This document shows positions 23,148 through 30,198 of a stretch of DNA of 37,542 nt, in pieces. The notes beneath the pieces were generated by a model, which had not been told where the DNA came from, did not search any database, and was given only the letters and a program-made list of their open reading frames with translations. The translations under genes and the position numbers were made by a program. This DNA is from Blastocatellia bacterium (GTDB lineage: Bacteria; Acidobacteriota; Blastocatellia; RBC074). Every line of letters starts with the position of its first letter. Within the stretch, counting starts at the first letter, position 1. The stretch covers positions 1-37,542 of the forward strand of contig JAEUQN010000057.1 of NCBI GenBank assembly GCA_016789725.1, read 5' to 3'.

Positions 23148-24257
23148 TTAGGGTTCCACTGGGTGCGCGCGCGGCGGACGATATTCACGGGCTTCACGAG
23201 GGAAATCGCGCTGTTGCTGCTCACGCGGGTCAGGTTTCTGGTTATCCTCTGCCCGCCCGAAAATCATTTTGCCAGCGGTGGTTTGCAGAACGCTGGTCAC
23301 AATCAAATCCACATTCTTCCCAATCAAGCGACGAGCATTATCAACGACGACCATCGTGCCATCATCAAGATAAGCCACTCCTTGATTGTATTCTTTCCCC
23401 TCTTTGAGGACGAACACTCGCATTGTTTCGCCGGGTAGCACCACCGGTTTGAGAGTATTGGCTAATTCGTTGATATTCAGCACATCAACGCCTCGCAGAT
23501 GTGCGACTTTATTCAAATTGAAATCATTTGTCACAATCGGCGCGCTAAGCTGTTTCCCCAACTCAATCAGCTTCAAATCCACTTCGCGTACATTCGGGAA
23601 ATCACCTTCCCAAACCTGAACTTCAAGGTTCCCATTTTTCTGAATCCGTTGAAGAATATCCAATCCGCGCCGCCCGCGATTGCGTTTTGCGGAATCCGAC
23701 GAATCGGCAATCTGTTGCAGTTCACGCAAGACAAATTGTGGAATCAAAATCACACCGCTCAGAAAACCGGTTTCGGCAATGTCAGCCACCCGCCCATCAA
23801 TAATGACGCTGGTATCCAGGATTTTATAGGTCATTTTGGTGGTCGAACGATCACTTAAAATCCCCCCCAAGGCTCCAAGGTCTAAATAATCACCTTTGGC
23901 AGCACCAACCATCAGTCCCACATACGCCATAAACAACGTCAAGGCGACCGTTAAAAACGACTGGACGGGGGAGTCCCATTTTTGGGCAGTAATCAAAAAA
24001 CCGATCAAGACAGCTCCGACAATCCCCAACGTCGAGCCGATGGCGGCTCCAATTAAGGTTTTCAGCGAAGCCTGGCGAATGCGCTGTTCAAAGAAAATGA
24101 TCCCAACAGCCAAGAGCAAGGCGACAATAGCAGACGAGAGAGACGCCGGAAGGCCCATCAGGTTAGTTACGGATACCGGGATTGGCTGTATAAAAAAACC
24201 AGCCCCCACCAGAATCAGAACAAAGACAGTACGAATCACAATAATATCTAAGGTCAT
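23148..24257 (-). CDS. Membrane PIN–TRAM domain protein (YacL family)
   Basis: 369 residues. About four transmembrane helices fill residues 1-125 (IIVIRTVFVLILVGAGFF, LSSAIVALLLAVGIIFF, LIGAAIGSTLGIVGAVLIGFLI, FLTVALTLFMAYVGLMVGAA). A PIN nuclease-like domain follows with ILDTSVIIDGRVADIAETGF, FVLRELQQIADSSDSAKRNRGRRGLDIL and PIVTNDFNLNKVAHLRGV, supplying the conserved acidic residues. A TRAM (RNA-binding OB) domain reads GETMRVFVLKEGKEYNQGVAYLDDGTMVVVDNARR. The tail (DPREQQQRDFPREAREYRPPRAHP) is disordered. This domain order is that of Bacillus YacL, which is likewise encoded next to ispD/ispF and radA. The biochemical function is unsettled; RNase activity is inferred from the PIN fold. An extended -10 promoter lies upstream at 24395-24403. 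Confidence 0.92.
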   Translation of the reverse strand: MTLDIIVIRTVFVLILVGAGFFIQPIPVSVTNLMGLPASLSSAIVALLLAVGIIFFEQRIRQASLKTLIGAAIGSTLGIVGAVLIGFLITAQKWDSPVQSFLTVALTLFMAYVGLMVGAAKGDYLDLGALGGILSDRSTTKMTYKILDTSVIIDGRVADIAETGFLSGVILIPQFVLRELQQIADSSDSAKRNRGRRGLDILQRIQKNGNLEVQVWEGDFPNVREVDLKLIELGKQLSAPIVTNDFNLNKVAHLRGVDVLNINELANTLKPVVLPGETMRVFVLKEGKEYNQGVAYLDDGTMVVVDNARRLIGKNVDLIVTSVLQTTAGKMIFGRAEDNQKPDPREQQQRDFPREAREYRPPRAHPVEP

Positions 24258-24394
24258 ATGTCCTCTGCATAAATCAACCTCCGATGAGGTGAAAAACTCG
24301 TTTGAATAATCTATGAATCGAATGATCGGGGATGCGCATCAATCGAACAAATCTAACAAATGGTAATAAATCGAATCAATTTAACGACGGCGCG

Positions 24395-24403
24395 ATTGTA
24401 GCA
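24395..24403 (-). promoter_or_regulatory. Extended -10 promoter (TGC TACAAT, complement) for the PIN-TRAM/isp operon
   Basis: Reading the minus strand, TGC followed by TACAAT (complement of 24395-24403) is an extended -10 with five of six consensus bases; the -35 is weak. It lies about 140 nt upstream of the PIN-TRAM start, in the 249-bp gap to radA. Confidence 0.4.
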
Positions 24404-24506
24404 CGGGTACACGGGATACAGAATAGTGGCTAAAAATGTCTGAGAATCAATCAGAAATAGGAGTGCCAGGAGCCTGATCAAGTTCTTTGCTGGCAGGCAC
24501 GTCTAC

Positions 24507-25895
24507 TTAAAACAAAGCGTCCAACGCATCAACCACGGAACGCACCCCAATCACCTCCAGCCGATCATCTTCTTCAATGCCGCTGAGATTATTTTGTGGC
24601 ACAATCGCACGCTTGAAGCCCATTCTTGCGGCCTCTCGCAAGCGAATGCTGGCTTGCGTCGAAGCGCGAACCTCTCCCGCCAATCCGACTTCACCAAACA
24701 CAATCGTATGTTGATTAATTGGGATATTGCGGAAGCTGGACACGACCGCCGCCACGATCCCTAAATCTGTCGCGGGTTCATCCAGGGTCATCCCGCCCAC
24801 TAAATTCACAAAGATGTCATCGCCCGACATCAGCAAACCAACACGCTTTTCAAGCATCGCAACCAACAACGCGACACGATTGATTTCAACGCCCTGCGTC
24901 GTGCGGCGACCGTTGCCAAATTTTGACGAACTCACCAGCGCCTGAATTTCGACCAGCATCGGGCGCGTTCCTTCCATCGCGGCCAACACGGCAGACCCGG
25001 CAACGCCAAGCGGTCGTTCACTCAAAAATAACTCTGATGGATTTGGCACGCCGACCAAGCCTTGCCCGGTCATTTCAAAAATGCCAAGTTCGTTCGCCGC
25101 CCCAAAACGATTCTTCGCCGCACGTAAAATCCGATGGTTGTGATACCGCTCTCCCTCGAAATACAACACAGTATCAACAATGTGTTCGAGCGCCTTCGGT
25201 CCCGCAATCATGCCTTCTTTGGTAATGTGGCCAATCAGGAAAACCGGGATTGAGAGATTTTTGGCAAGCAGTAAAAATTGTCCGGCAGCCTCACGCACTT
25301 GCGAGACCGAGCCCGGTGCGGATTCGATCTTTTCAGAAAAGACAGTTTGAATTGAATCCACGATCACGGCCTGCGGGTTGAGCCGATTGATTTCGTCAAA
25401 GATGCGTTCGAGGTTCGTTTCGGACAATAAAAATAACTGTTCAGGATTTAACCCCAGTCGCTCGCCGCGCAATTTGATCTGGCGTTCACTTTCTTCACCC
25501 GAAACGTATAAAACATTGCCGTACACGTAACTCAGCTTATCCGCCACGCTCATCAGCAAAGTAGATTTTCCGATACCAGGCGCACCACCGATGAGCACCA
25601 GCGACCCCGGCACGATGCCGCCCCCCAGCACACGGTCGAATTCATCAATCCCCGTGACTTCGCGGACATCGGCTTGCGTTTCGATCTCGGCAAATGGAAT
25701 CGGGCGATTGTCTCGCAGCTTCAAGCCCGCCCGCGAAACGGCGGTTTGATTCGTGCCGACCGCGCGTTCGCGTTCTTCGACATAAGAATTCCACGCGCCG
25801 CAATCCGGGCATTTGCCTAACCACTTGCGCGATTGCGCTCCGCATTGCTGACACGCATAGACTGTTCGAGCCGATTTGTTCGCCATAGCGGGCAT
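24507..25895 (-). CDS. radA: DNA repair protein RadA (Sms)
   Basis: 462 residues from the ATG at 25895; an ATG nine bases in (25886, MANKSARTVY) is an equally good start since neither has a clear Shine-Dalgarno sequence. An N-terminal C4 zinc finger (CQQCG...CPDCG) precedes the RecA-like ATPase with Walker A GAPGIGKST (104-112) and the RadA-specific KNRFG motif (RAAKNRFGAANELG). A Lon-like C-terminal domain follows (VGGMTLDEPATDLGIVAAVVSSFR, FGEVGLAGEVRASTQASIRLREAARMGFKRAIVPQNN). RadA drives branch migration in recombination intermediates. Its start faces the molybdopterin oxidoreductase gene only 48 bp away, so the two share a short divergent promoter region. Confidence 0.97.
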   Translation of the reverse strand: MPAMANKSARTVYACQQCGAQSRKWLGKCPDCGAWNSYVEERERAVGTNQTAVSRAGLKLRDNRPIPFAEIETQADVREVTGIDEFDRVLGGGIVPGSLVLIGGAPGIGKSTLLMSVADKLSYVYGNVLYVSGEESERQIKLRGERLGLNPEQLFLLSETNLERIFDEINRLNPQAVIVDSIQTVFSEKIESAPGSVSQVREAAGQFLLLAKNLSIPVFLIGHITKEGMIAGPKALEHIVDTVLYFEGERYHNHRILRAAKNRFGAANELGIFEMTGQGLVGVPNPSELFLSERPLGVAGSAVLAAMEGTRPMLVEIQALVSSSKFGNGRRTTQGVEINRVALLVAMLEKRVGLLMSGDDIFVNLVGGMTLDEPATDLGIVAAVVSSFRNIPINQHTIVFGEVGLAGEVRASTQASIRLREAARMGFKRAIVPQNNLSGIEEDDRLEVIGVRSVVDALDALF

Positions 25896-25943
25896 TGTAC
25901 GCAGATTGAGTTTTCGAGCGCAAACTTGTACCGTGAATTTGCG

Positions 25944-26960
25944 ATGGCTTTATTCGACTCCATCAATCAACTCAACACCGAACGTCGCCGCACAAACCGT
26001 CGTCGCTTTTTGTTGGGCGGCATCGGAGCGATCCTCTCGTACTTCGGCTATCGGTGGTATTACTTCCGCGCGCGCGCCATTGCCAATCGCGTCACGAAAT
26101 TCCTCACGCCCAATCACGAGTTTTACGCCGTCTCGATTGATGAAGGCTTTCGCCCGAATGTGAAACAAGACGAATGGCGATTGGAAATCGTCGGGCAAAA
26201 CAGCTTCACACTCAGCTATGACGAATTGCTGAAACTGCCGAGCGCAAACGTTCATAAAACCTTCATCTGCGTCGGCAACGAACCGGGCGGCCCGGCAATG
26301 GGAAATGCGGTTTGGACGGCCACGCCACTCGCACCAATCCTCGAAAAAGCTCTCGGCGCAATGCCGCGTGCAAACCTGCGCGTCGTCTTTCACGCGCTCG
26401 ACGGCTTTTATTCCAGCGTGCCGTTGGAATTGGCGATGAATAGTTTGTCGTGGATCGCGTATCACATGAACGGCGAGCCGTTGCCCGTCAAACACGGCCT
26501 CCCTGCTCGCGTGTTGCTGCCGGGGATTTATGGAATGAAGCAACCGCGCTGGCTGAACAAAATCGAAATTACCAAGACGCCGTGGTTCAAGGGCTATTGG
26601 GAAACGCGCGGCTACTGTGACGAATGCAAAATCAAGATGACGGCACGTCTCGATTCAGCGCGGCAGCAGAAAGACAGCACGTGGCTGGTGACCGGCGTCG
26701 CATTGTGCGGCACAGAAACAGTCGGCACAGTCGAAGTCAGCTTTGACAATGGTGAGACGTGGCAAGCTGCAACGATTACGAGCGAGAAATTGCCCGATGC
26801 CTGGGTCACGTGGCAAATCAATTGGAAGCCCGAAACCAAAGGCGAATACGTGTTATCCGCGCGCGTCGCAGATACTACGGGCAAACGTCAAATCGAACGC
26901 AACAGCACCAGCTTCCCGTCCGGCTCCACTGGATTACATCGCACGACTGTGACGGTGTAA
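25944..26960 (+). CDS. Sulfite-oxidase-family molybdopterin oxidoreductase (Tat)
   Basis: 338 residues from the ATG at 25944; longer readings start inside radA. The N-terminal TNRRRFLLGGIGAILS (17-32) is a Tat-type signal followed by a hydrophobic segment, so the protein is exported or anchored. The Mo-cofactor domain is recognised by FYAVSIDEGFRPNVKQDEWRLEIVG, the Mo-ligating Cys in KTFICVGNEPGG (C109) and PLPVKHGLPARVLLPGIYGMKQPRWLNKIEI. The C-terminal ~110 residues form the Mo-co dimerisation (Ig-like) domain (VTGVALCGTETVGTVEVSFDNGETWQAA...LPDAWVTWQINWKPETKGEYVLSARVADTTG). The family transfers oxygen atoms to or from small substrates, but the true substrate is unknown. No heme partner is encoded beside it. 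A shared terminator follows (27147-27184). Confidence 0.88.
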   Translation: MALFDSINQLNTERRRTNRRRFLLGGIGAILSYFGYRWYYFRARAIANRVTKFLTPNHEFYAVSIDEGFRPNVKQDEWRLEIVGQNSFTLSYDELLKLPSANVHKTFICVGNEPGGPAMGNAVWTATPLAPILEKALGAMPRANLRVVFHALDGFYSSVPLELAMNSLSWIAYHMNGEPLPVKHGLPARVLLPGIYGMKQPRWLNKIEITKTPWFKGYWETRGYCDECKIKMTARLDSARQQKDSTWLVTGVALCGTETVGTVEVSFDNGETWQAATITSEKLPDAWVTWQINWKPETKGEYVLSARVADTTGKRQIERNSTSFPSGSTGLHRTTVTV

Positions 26961-27146
26961 ACGGCGGGGGCAATGAACTATGAATCGCATCGAGATACAA
27001 CTCCGATGGTTGTATGATTAGTCACAGGATTATTAGATGACGTTTATGGCTGCGCTGACGGGTGGTATGGCCTGCGTACGTTGGATTTCCGCATCAGATG
27101 ATGCGTAATCTGGCCGTCAGAAACGTGAAGGCGAACGCGAAAAAGC

Positions 27147-27184
27147 AAATGCGGCGCGGCGATAATCGTCGCGCCGCATTTTTA
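27147..27184. terminator. Bidirectional terminator between convergent genes
   Basis: AAATGCGGCGCG (27147-27158) pairs perfectly with 27170-27181 and is followed by TTTAG; on the other strand the A-rich run at 27140-27149 provides the U-tract. It separates the molybdopterin oxidoreductase gene (ends 26960) from the glycine-zipper gene (ends 27197, minus strand). Confidence 0.85.
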
Positions 27185-27196
27185 GTATCTAAATTG

Positions 27197-28234
27197 CTAC
27201 CTACTCGGCCCCAACGTCCGTACTTGGATTTCCGTTCCCTGATCCAACTGCAAATCCTTGCCTTGAATGAAGACTGAACCGGCACCGACGGTTGCGCCTA
27301 AAATTGCGCCAATCGCAGCGCCTTTTCCGCCGCCTCCGATGGCTCCGATAATAGCGCCGATGGCGGCCCCACCTGCGCTGCGAATCGTTGTGTCTTTGGT
27401 TGTGTCGCCGGTTTGCACGTTACCTTCGTCGTCAATGGTTTTGACTTTCTCGGTCGCATAGACACGTTCGACTTGCGCACGAAATTCTGACGTTGTGCCG
27501 TCCTTGAACGTGATGCGATCAAACTCCAAGGCGAGTTCGGTTTGCCCAGTCAGTTTGCCGGAGCGTTTCAGCTTGGCGATATGGCCTTCGATGATGGCCC
27601 CTTCGTATTCCTTCGGCTCAACAAGGAAAGCGGTGAACTTATCGCCTTCCTGATTGGTTTTGGTGCTGATTTGCGTTTCTAATCGCAATCGCACGGTGGT
27701 GTCTGGAGCCATCGCAAAGCGAGGTTTATTGGGGACACGTGGTTTGTTCCCGGTAGTCGCGGGGGCCGAAGTGTTGGTTGCGACCGTTGGTTGCGGGGCG
27801 TTCAAATTCGCAGGCATTTTTTCATTTTTATCGCGTCCCAGATAACCGTCGCCATAGCCAATTTCGTAGCCCGATTTGAAACCGCGCTGATATTCGGCCA
27901 AATCTCCATAACTTTTTTCATAGCCACGATTGGCGTCTTGATAAATCGTCGAGCGCTGATGATCTTTGGGAGCGTTTGCGTTGTAATCGGATTTGCCCGA
28001 CAAATAGCCTTCGTTATAACCCGTGACGTAGCCGTACTCTACCGTATTGCTTGGCGTAAAAACCGGAAGCGATGTCGGTTGCGCCGTAGGCTGTGAAGCG
28101 GGCTTGACCACAGGCCGTTTAGCAACAGTTTTCTTGCGCGTCTTTTGTGTTTGCGCCGAAACAGTCCCTGATAAAAGAACAAACGTAGAGAGGAATGCTA
28201 CCAGCACCTTGGCAAAACTCGTAGATTGATTCAT
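27197..28234 (-). CDS. Secreted glycine-zipper protein with Tyr/Gly repeats
   Basis: 345 residues from the ATG at 28234, fixed by AGGAAAGG six bases upstream on the complement; earlier starts would put a signal peptide in mid-protein. Sec signal KVLVAFLSTFVLLSGTVSAQ, then a basic Pro/Thr-rich linker and Tyr/Gly repeats (YGYVTGYNEGYLSGKSDY, RGYEKSYGDLAEYQRGFKSGYEIGYGDGYLG). A middle domain (APDTTVRLRLETQISTKTNQEGDKFTAFLVEP, SGKLTGQTELALEFDRI) resembles periplasmic beta-rich domains common in Acidobacteria. The C-terminal glycine zipper (SAGGAAIGAIIGAIGGGGKGAAIGAILGATVGAG) could insert in or bind membranes. Function unknown; location is probably the periplasm or outer membrane. Confidence 0.82.
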   Translation of the reverse strand: MNQSTSFAKVLVAFLSTFVLLSGTVSAQTQKTRKKTVAKRPVVKPASQPTAQPTSLPVFTPSNTVEYGYVTGYNEGYLSGKSDYNANAPKDHQRSTIYQDANRGYEKSYGDLAEYQRGFKSGYEIGYGDGYLGRDKNEKMPANLNAPQPTVATNTSAPATTGNKPRVPNKPRFAMAPDTTVRLRLETQISTKTNQEGDKFTAFLVEPKEYEGAIIEGHIAKLKRSGKLTGQTELALEFDRITFKDGTTSEFRAQVERVYATEKVKTIDDEGNVQTGDTTKDTTIRSAGGAAIGAIIGAIGGGGKGAAIGAILGATVGAGSVFIQGKDLQLDQGTEIQVRTLGPSR

Positions 28235-28378
28235 AACACCTTTCCTGATTTTGAAATTGGTAACGTTGTCAGAAGGGGATAAGACCCGATAAGCATACTG
28301 TGACCAAAATGCAGATGCAACAACCCTTTCTCTATGAACATGTGGTAGTTTTCTTTTCCGCAAATTCGGTAGGCGTGT

Positions 28379-28386
28379 GCTATAGT
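28379..28386 (+). promoter_or_regulatory. Extended -10 promoter (TG C TATAGT) of the Ctp-like protease
   Basis: TATAGT (28381-28386) preceded by TGC gives a good extended -10; no strong -35 is seen. Expected start of transcription is near 28393, about 25 nt before the ATG at 28418. Confidence 0.5.
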
Positions 28387-28417
28387 TTCGCGTCCAATTT
28401 TTATGGAGTGGAGAGAG

Positions 28418-30070
28418 ATGAAATCCAAAAGTCGTTTCCTGATTATCGCGTTGATCCTACTGGTTGCCGGTTCTCTCGCGGGTGGATGGGCAAGCCGCAT
28501 GAAATCGCGGGCTGCAAACACACCAAGCGCAGAGATGAAAGACAATGAACTCGTCAAAGCCTTCGGGGAAGGCCAGCGTCTGATTGAAGACAACTATGCG
28601 GTAGATCGAGATCAGGAAACGCTGACGCGCGCGGCGATCTTAGGGATGCTGCACGTGCTTGATCCGCATTCCAGCTTTTTTGATCGCCGGGCTTTCAACG
28701 AAATGCAGGAAGAACAAAGCTCGCGGTTTTACGGAATCGGAGTGACGATCAATCGCCGCAATTCAAAAACCTGCGTCCTGGGTGTCGTGAAAGGAATGCC
28801 TGCTGAGCGGGTGGGATTAAAGTATGGCGACATCATCGTTGAGATTGATGGGAAACCAACTAAAGGGTGGTCACAGCAGGAAGTCCTCAACCACGTTCGC
28901 GGCGAACGCGGAACCGAAGTTGAGATTGCGGTCGAACGAGTGGGCGAGCCGGTTCCGCTCAAGTTTCGTATTGTCCGCGATGAAGTACCGTACCCGTCTG
29001 TTCGCAATCACTTTATAGTCCGCCCCGGCATGGGCTATATCGCGCTGACCAACGGCTTCAATAAAAAGACGAGCGAAGAATTACAGGACGCCATCATCGA
29101 GCTAAAGAAGCAGGGGATGACGTCCCTGATTCTTGATCTGCGCCGAAACCCCGGCGGGTTACTCAAACAGGCCATTGAGGTATCAGAATTATTCCTGCCT
29201 CGCAGCATTGATGTTGTCAGCGTGCGCGGGCGTGAAGGAAGCCGCGCCCGGAGCCAGGTCTATAAATCAGAAAATAGTGACCCGGAATCTATGCCATTGG
29301 TCGTGATGATCAACCAGGAAACAGCCTCTGCGTCTGAAATTGTGGCAGGAGCGATTCAGGACAAAGATCGTGGAATAATAGTCGGCGAAGACAGCTTTGG
29401 AAAAGGGTTGGTCCAAACTGTCTTCCCGCTGCCGGGTGGCACAGGCTTGACGCTGACCACAGCAAAATACTACACCCCCAGCGGACGTAGCATTCAGCGA
29501 GATTATAGCGGTGGCAGCATGTACGAATACTATTGGGCACGTCGAAGTGCCGAACATTCCGCCGCGCCGACCCCAACGCCAGAAACGAACACGGTCTACA
29601 CGCCAACGGGACGCAAGCTGCACGGAGGCGGGGGCATTACGCCCGACATCGTGGTCAAAGAAGGAACCGAAAATGTCGTCATACGAGATGCCTGCTTTGA
29701 GTTCGCACGATATCTTGCGGCTGGAATGTTCCCTAATCTGGAAGGTTACAAGGTATCAAAGTTTGAATTTGGGTACCGATTGCGAGGCAATGAATTTGTC
29801 ATTACGGATGAGGTAATGGCAGCATTCCGTAATTTCTTGCAAGAGCATGCGGATTTAGGGATGACGGAGGCCTCACTGGCCACCCATTCAGATTATGCGC
29901 GTCGCAGGATTCGCGCAGAACTCATTACAGCGGCTTATGGAATCGAAGCCGAGGACCAGTTTTTACTCGAGAGCGATCCGCAAGCAATTCAAGCCATCGA
30001 AGCGATCCCGAAGGCGAAGCAATTGACGAGCATGGCGCGCCTCTTTGACACATCGCTGGATCGGCATTGA
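28418..30070 (+). CDS. S41-family C-terminal processing peptidase (Ctp)
   Basis: 550 residues from the ATG at 28418, chosen over 28403 because the purine-rich GGAGAGAG then acts as the Shine-Dalgarno sequence. An N-terminal membrane anchor (SRFLIIALILLVAGSLAGG) is followed by a PDZ domain (FYGIGVTINRRNSKTCVLGVVKGMPAERVGLKYGDIIVEIDGKPT) and the S41 protease. Catalytic Ser is in SASEIVAGAIQD and Lys in DSFGKGLVQT, 25 residues apart as in the family, with IILDLRRNPGGLL as substrate-channel region. A C-terminal helical region (~120 residues) follows the catalytic domain. Such proteases trim or degrade proteins in the periplasm from their C-termini. It sits upstream of mutS2 but has its own promoter. 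Confidence 0.92.
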   Translation: MKSKSRFLIIALILLVAGSLAGGWASRMKSRAANTPSAEMKDNELVKAFGEGQRLIEDNYAVDRDQETLTRAAILGMLHVLDPHSSFFDRRAFNEMQEEQSSRFYGIGVTINRRNSKTCVLGVVKGMPAERVGLKYGDIIVEIDGKPTKGWSQQEVLNHVRGERGTEVEIAVERVGEPVPLKFRIVRDEVPYPSVRNHFIVRPGMGYIALTNGFNKKTSEELQDAIIELKKQGMTSLILDLRRNPGGLLKQAIEVSELFLPRSIDVVSVRGREGSRARSQVYKSENSDPESMPLVVMINQETASASEIVAGAIQDKDRGIIVGEDSFGKGLVQTVFPLPGGTGLTLTTAKYYTPSGRSIQRDYSGGSMYEYYWARRSAEHSAAPTPTPETNTVYTPTGRKLHGGGGITPDIVVKEGTENVVIRDACFEFARYLAAGMFPNLEGYKVSKFEFGYRLRGNEFVITDEVMAAFRNFLQEHADLGMTEASLATHSDYARRRIRAELITAAYGIEAEDQFLLESDPQAIQAIEAIPKAKQLTSMARLFDTSLDRH

Positions 30071-30117
30071 GTTTCTTGGCAATTGTGAGAAGGTTACGTC
30101 AATCTCGCAATTTATCG

Positions 30118-30146
30118 TTGACACATTCTTGCCGCCCCCCTACAAT
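30118..30146 (+). promoter_or_regulatory. Sigma-70 promoter of mutS2 (TTGACA-17-TACAAT)
   Basis: TTGACA (30118-30123, perfect) and TACAAT (30141-30146, five of six) are separated by 17 nt. Expected transcription start is near 30153, so the micro-ORF ATG at 30157 would lie at about +4. Confidence 0.75.
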
Positions 30147-30156
30147 TTCGCGGTTT

Positions 30157-30198
30157 ATGAAACTTTGCCCTGATTGCGCCTCTGAAATGGCCCGATAG
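30157..30198 (+). other. 13-codon micro-ORF directly before mutS2 (MKLCPDCASEMAR)
   Basis: ATG at 30157, TAG at 30196-30198, immediately followed by the mutS2 ATG (TAGATG). The peptide has a CPDC knuckle. There is no Shine-Dalgarno sequence for either reading frame; with the promoter at 30118 the transcript would begin nearly at this ATG. It could be a leader peptide, a truncated zinc-ribbon gene or chance. Confidence 0.3.

Noticed and set aside
26961..27146. Possible tRNA or small RNA gene between the molybdopterin oxidoreductase and glycine-zipper genes
   Set aside because: No cloverleaf, GTTC-type T-loop or anticodon arm could be traced; only the terminator at 27147-27184 is supported. 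No tRNA or rRNA was identified in the window.
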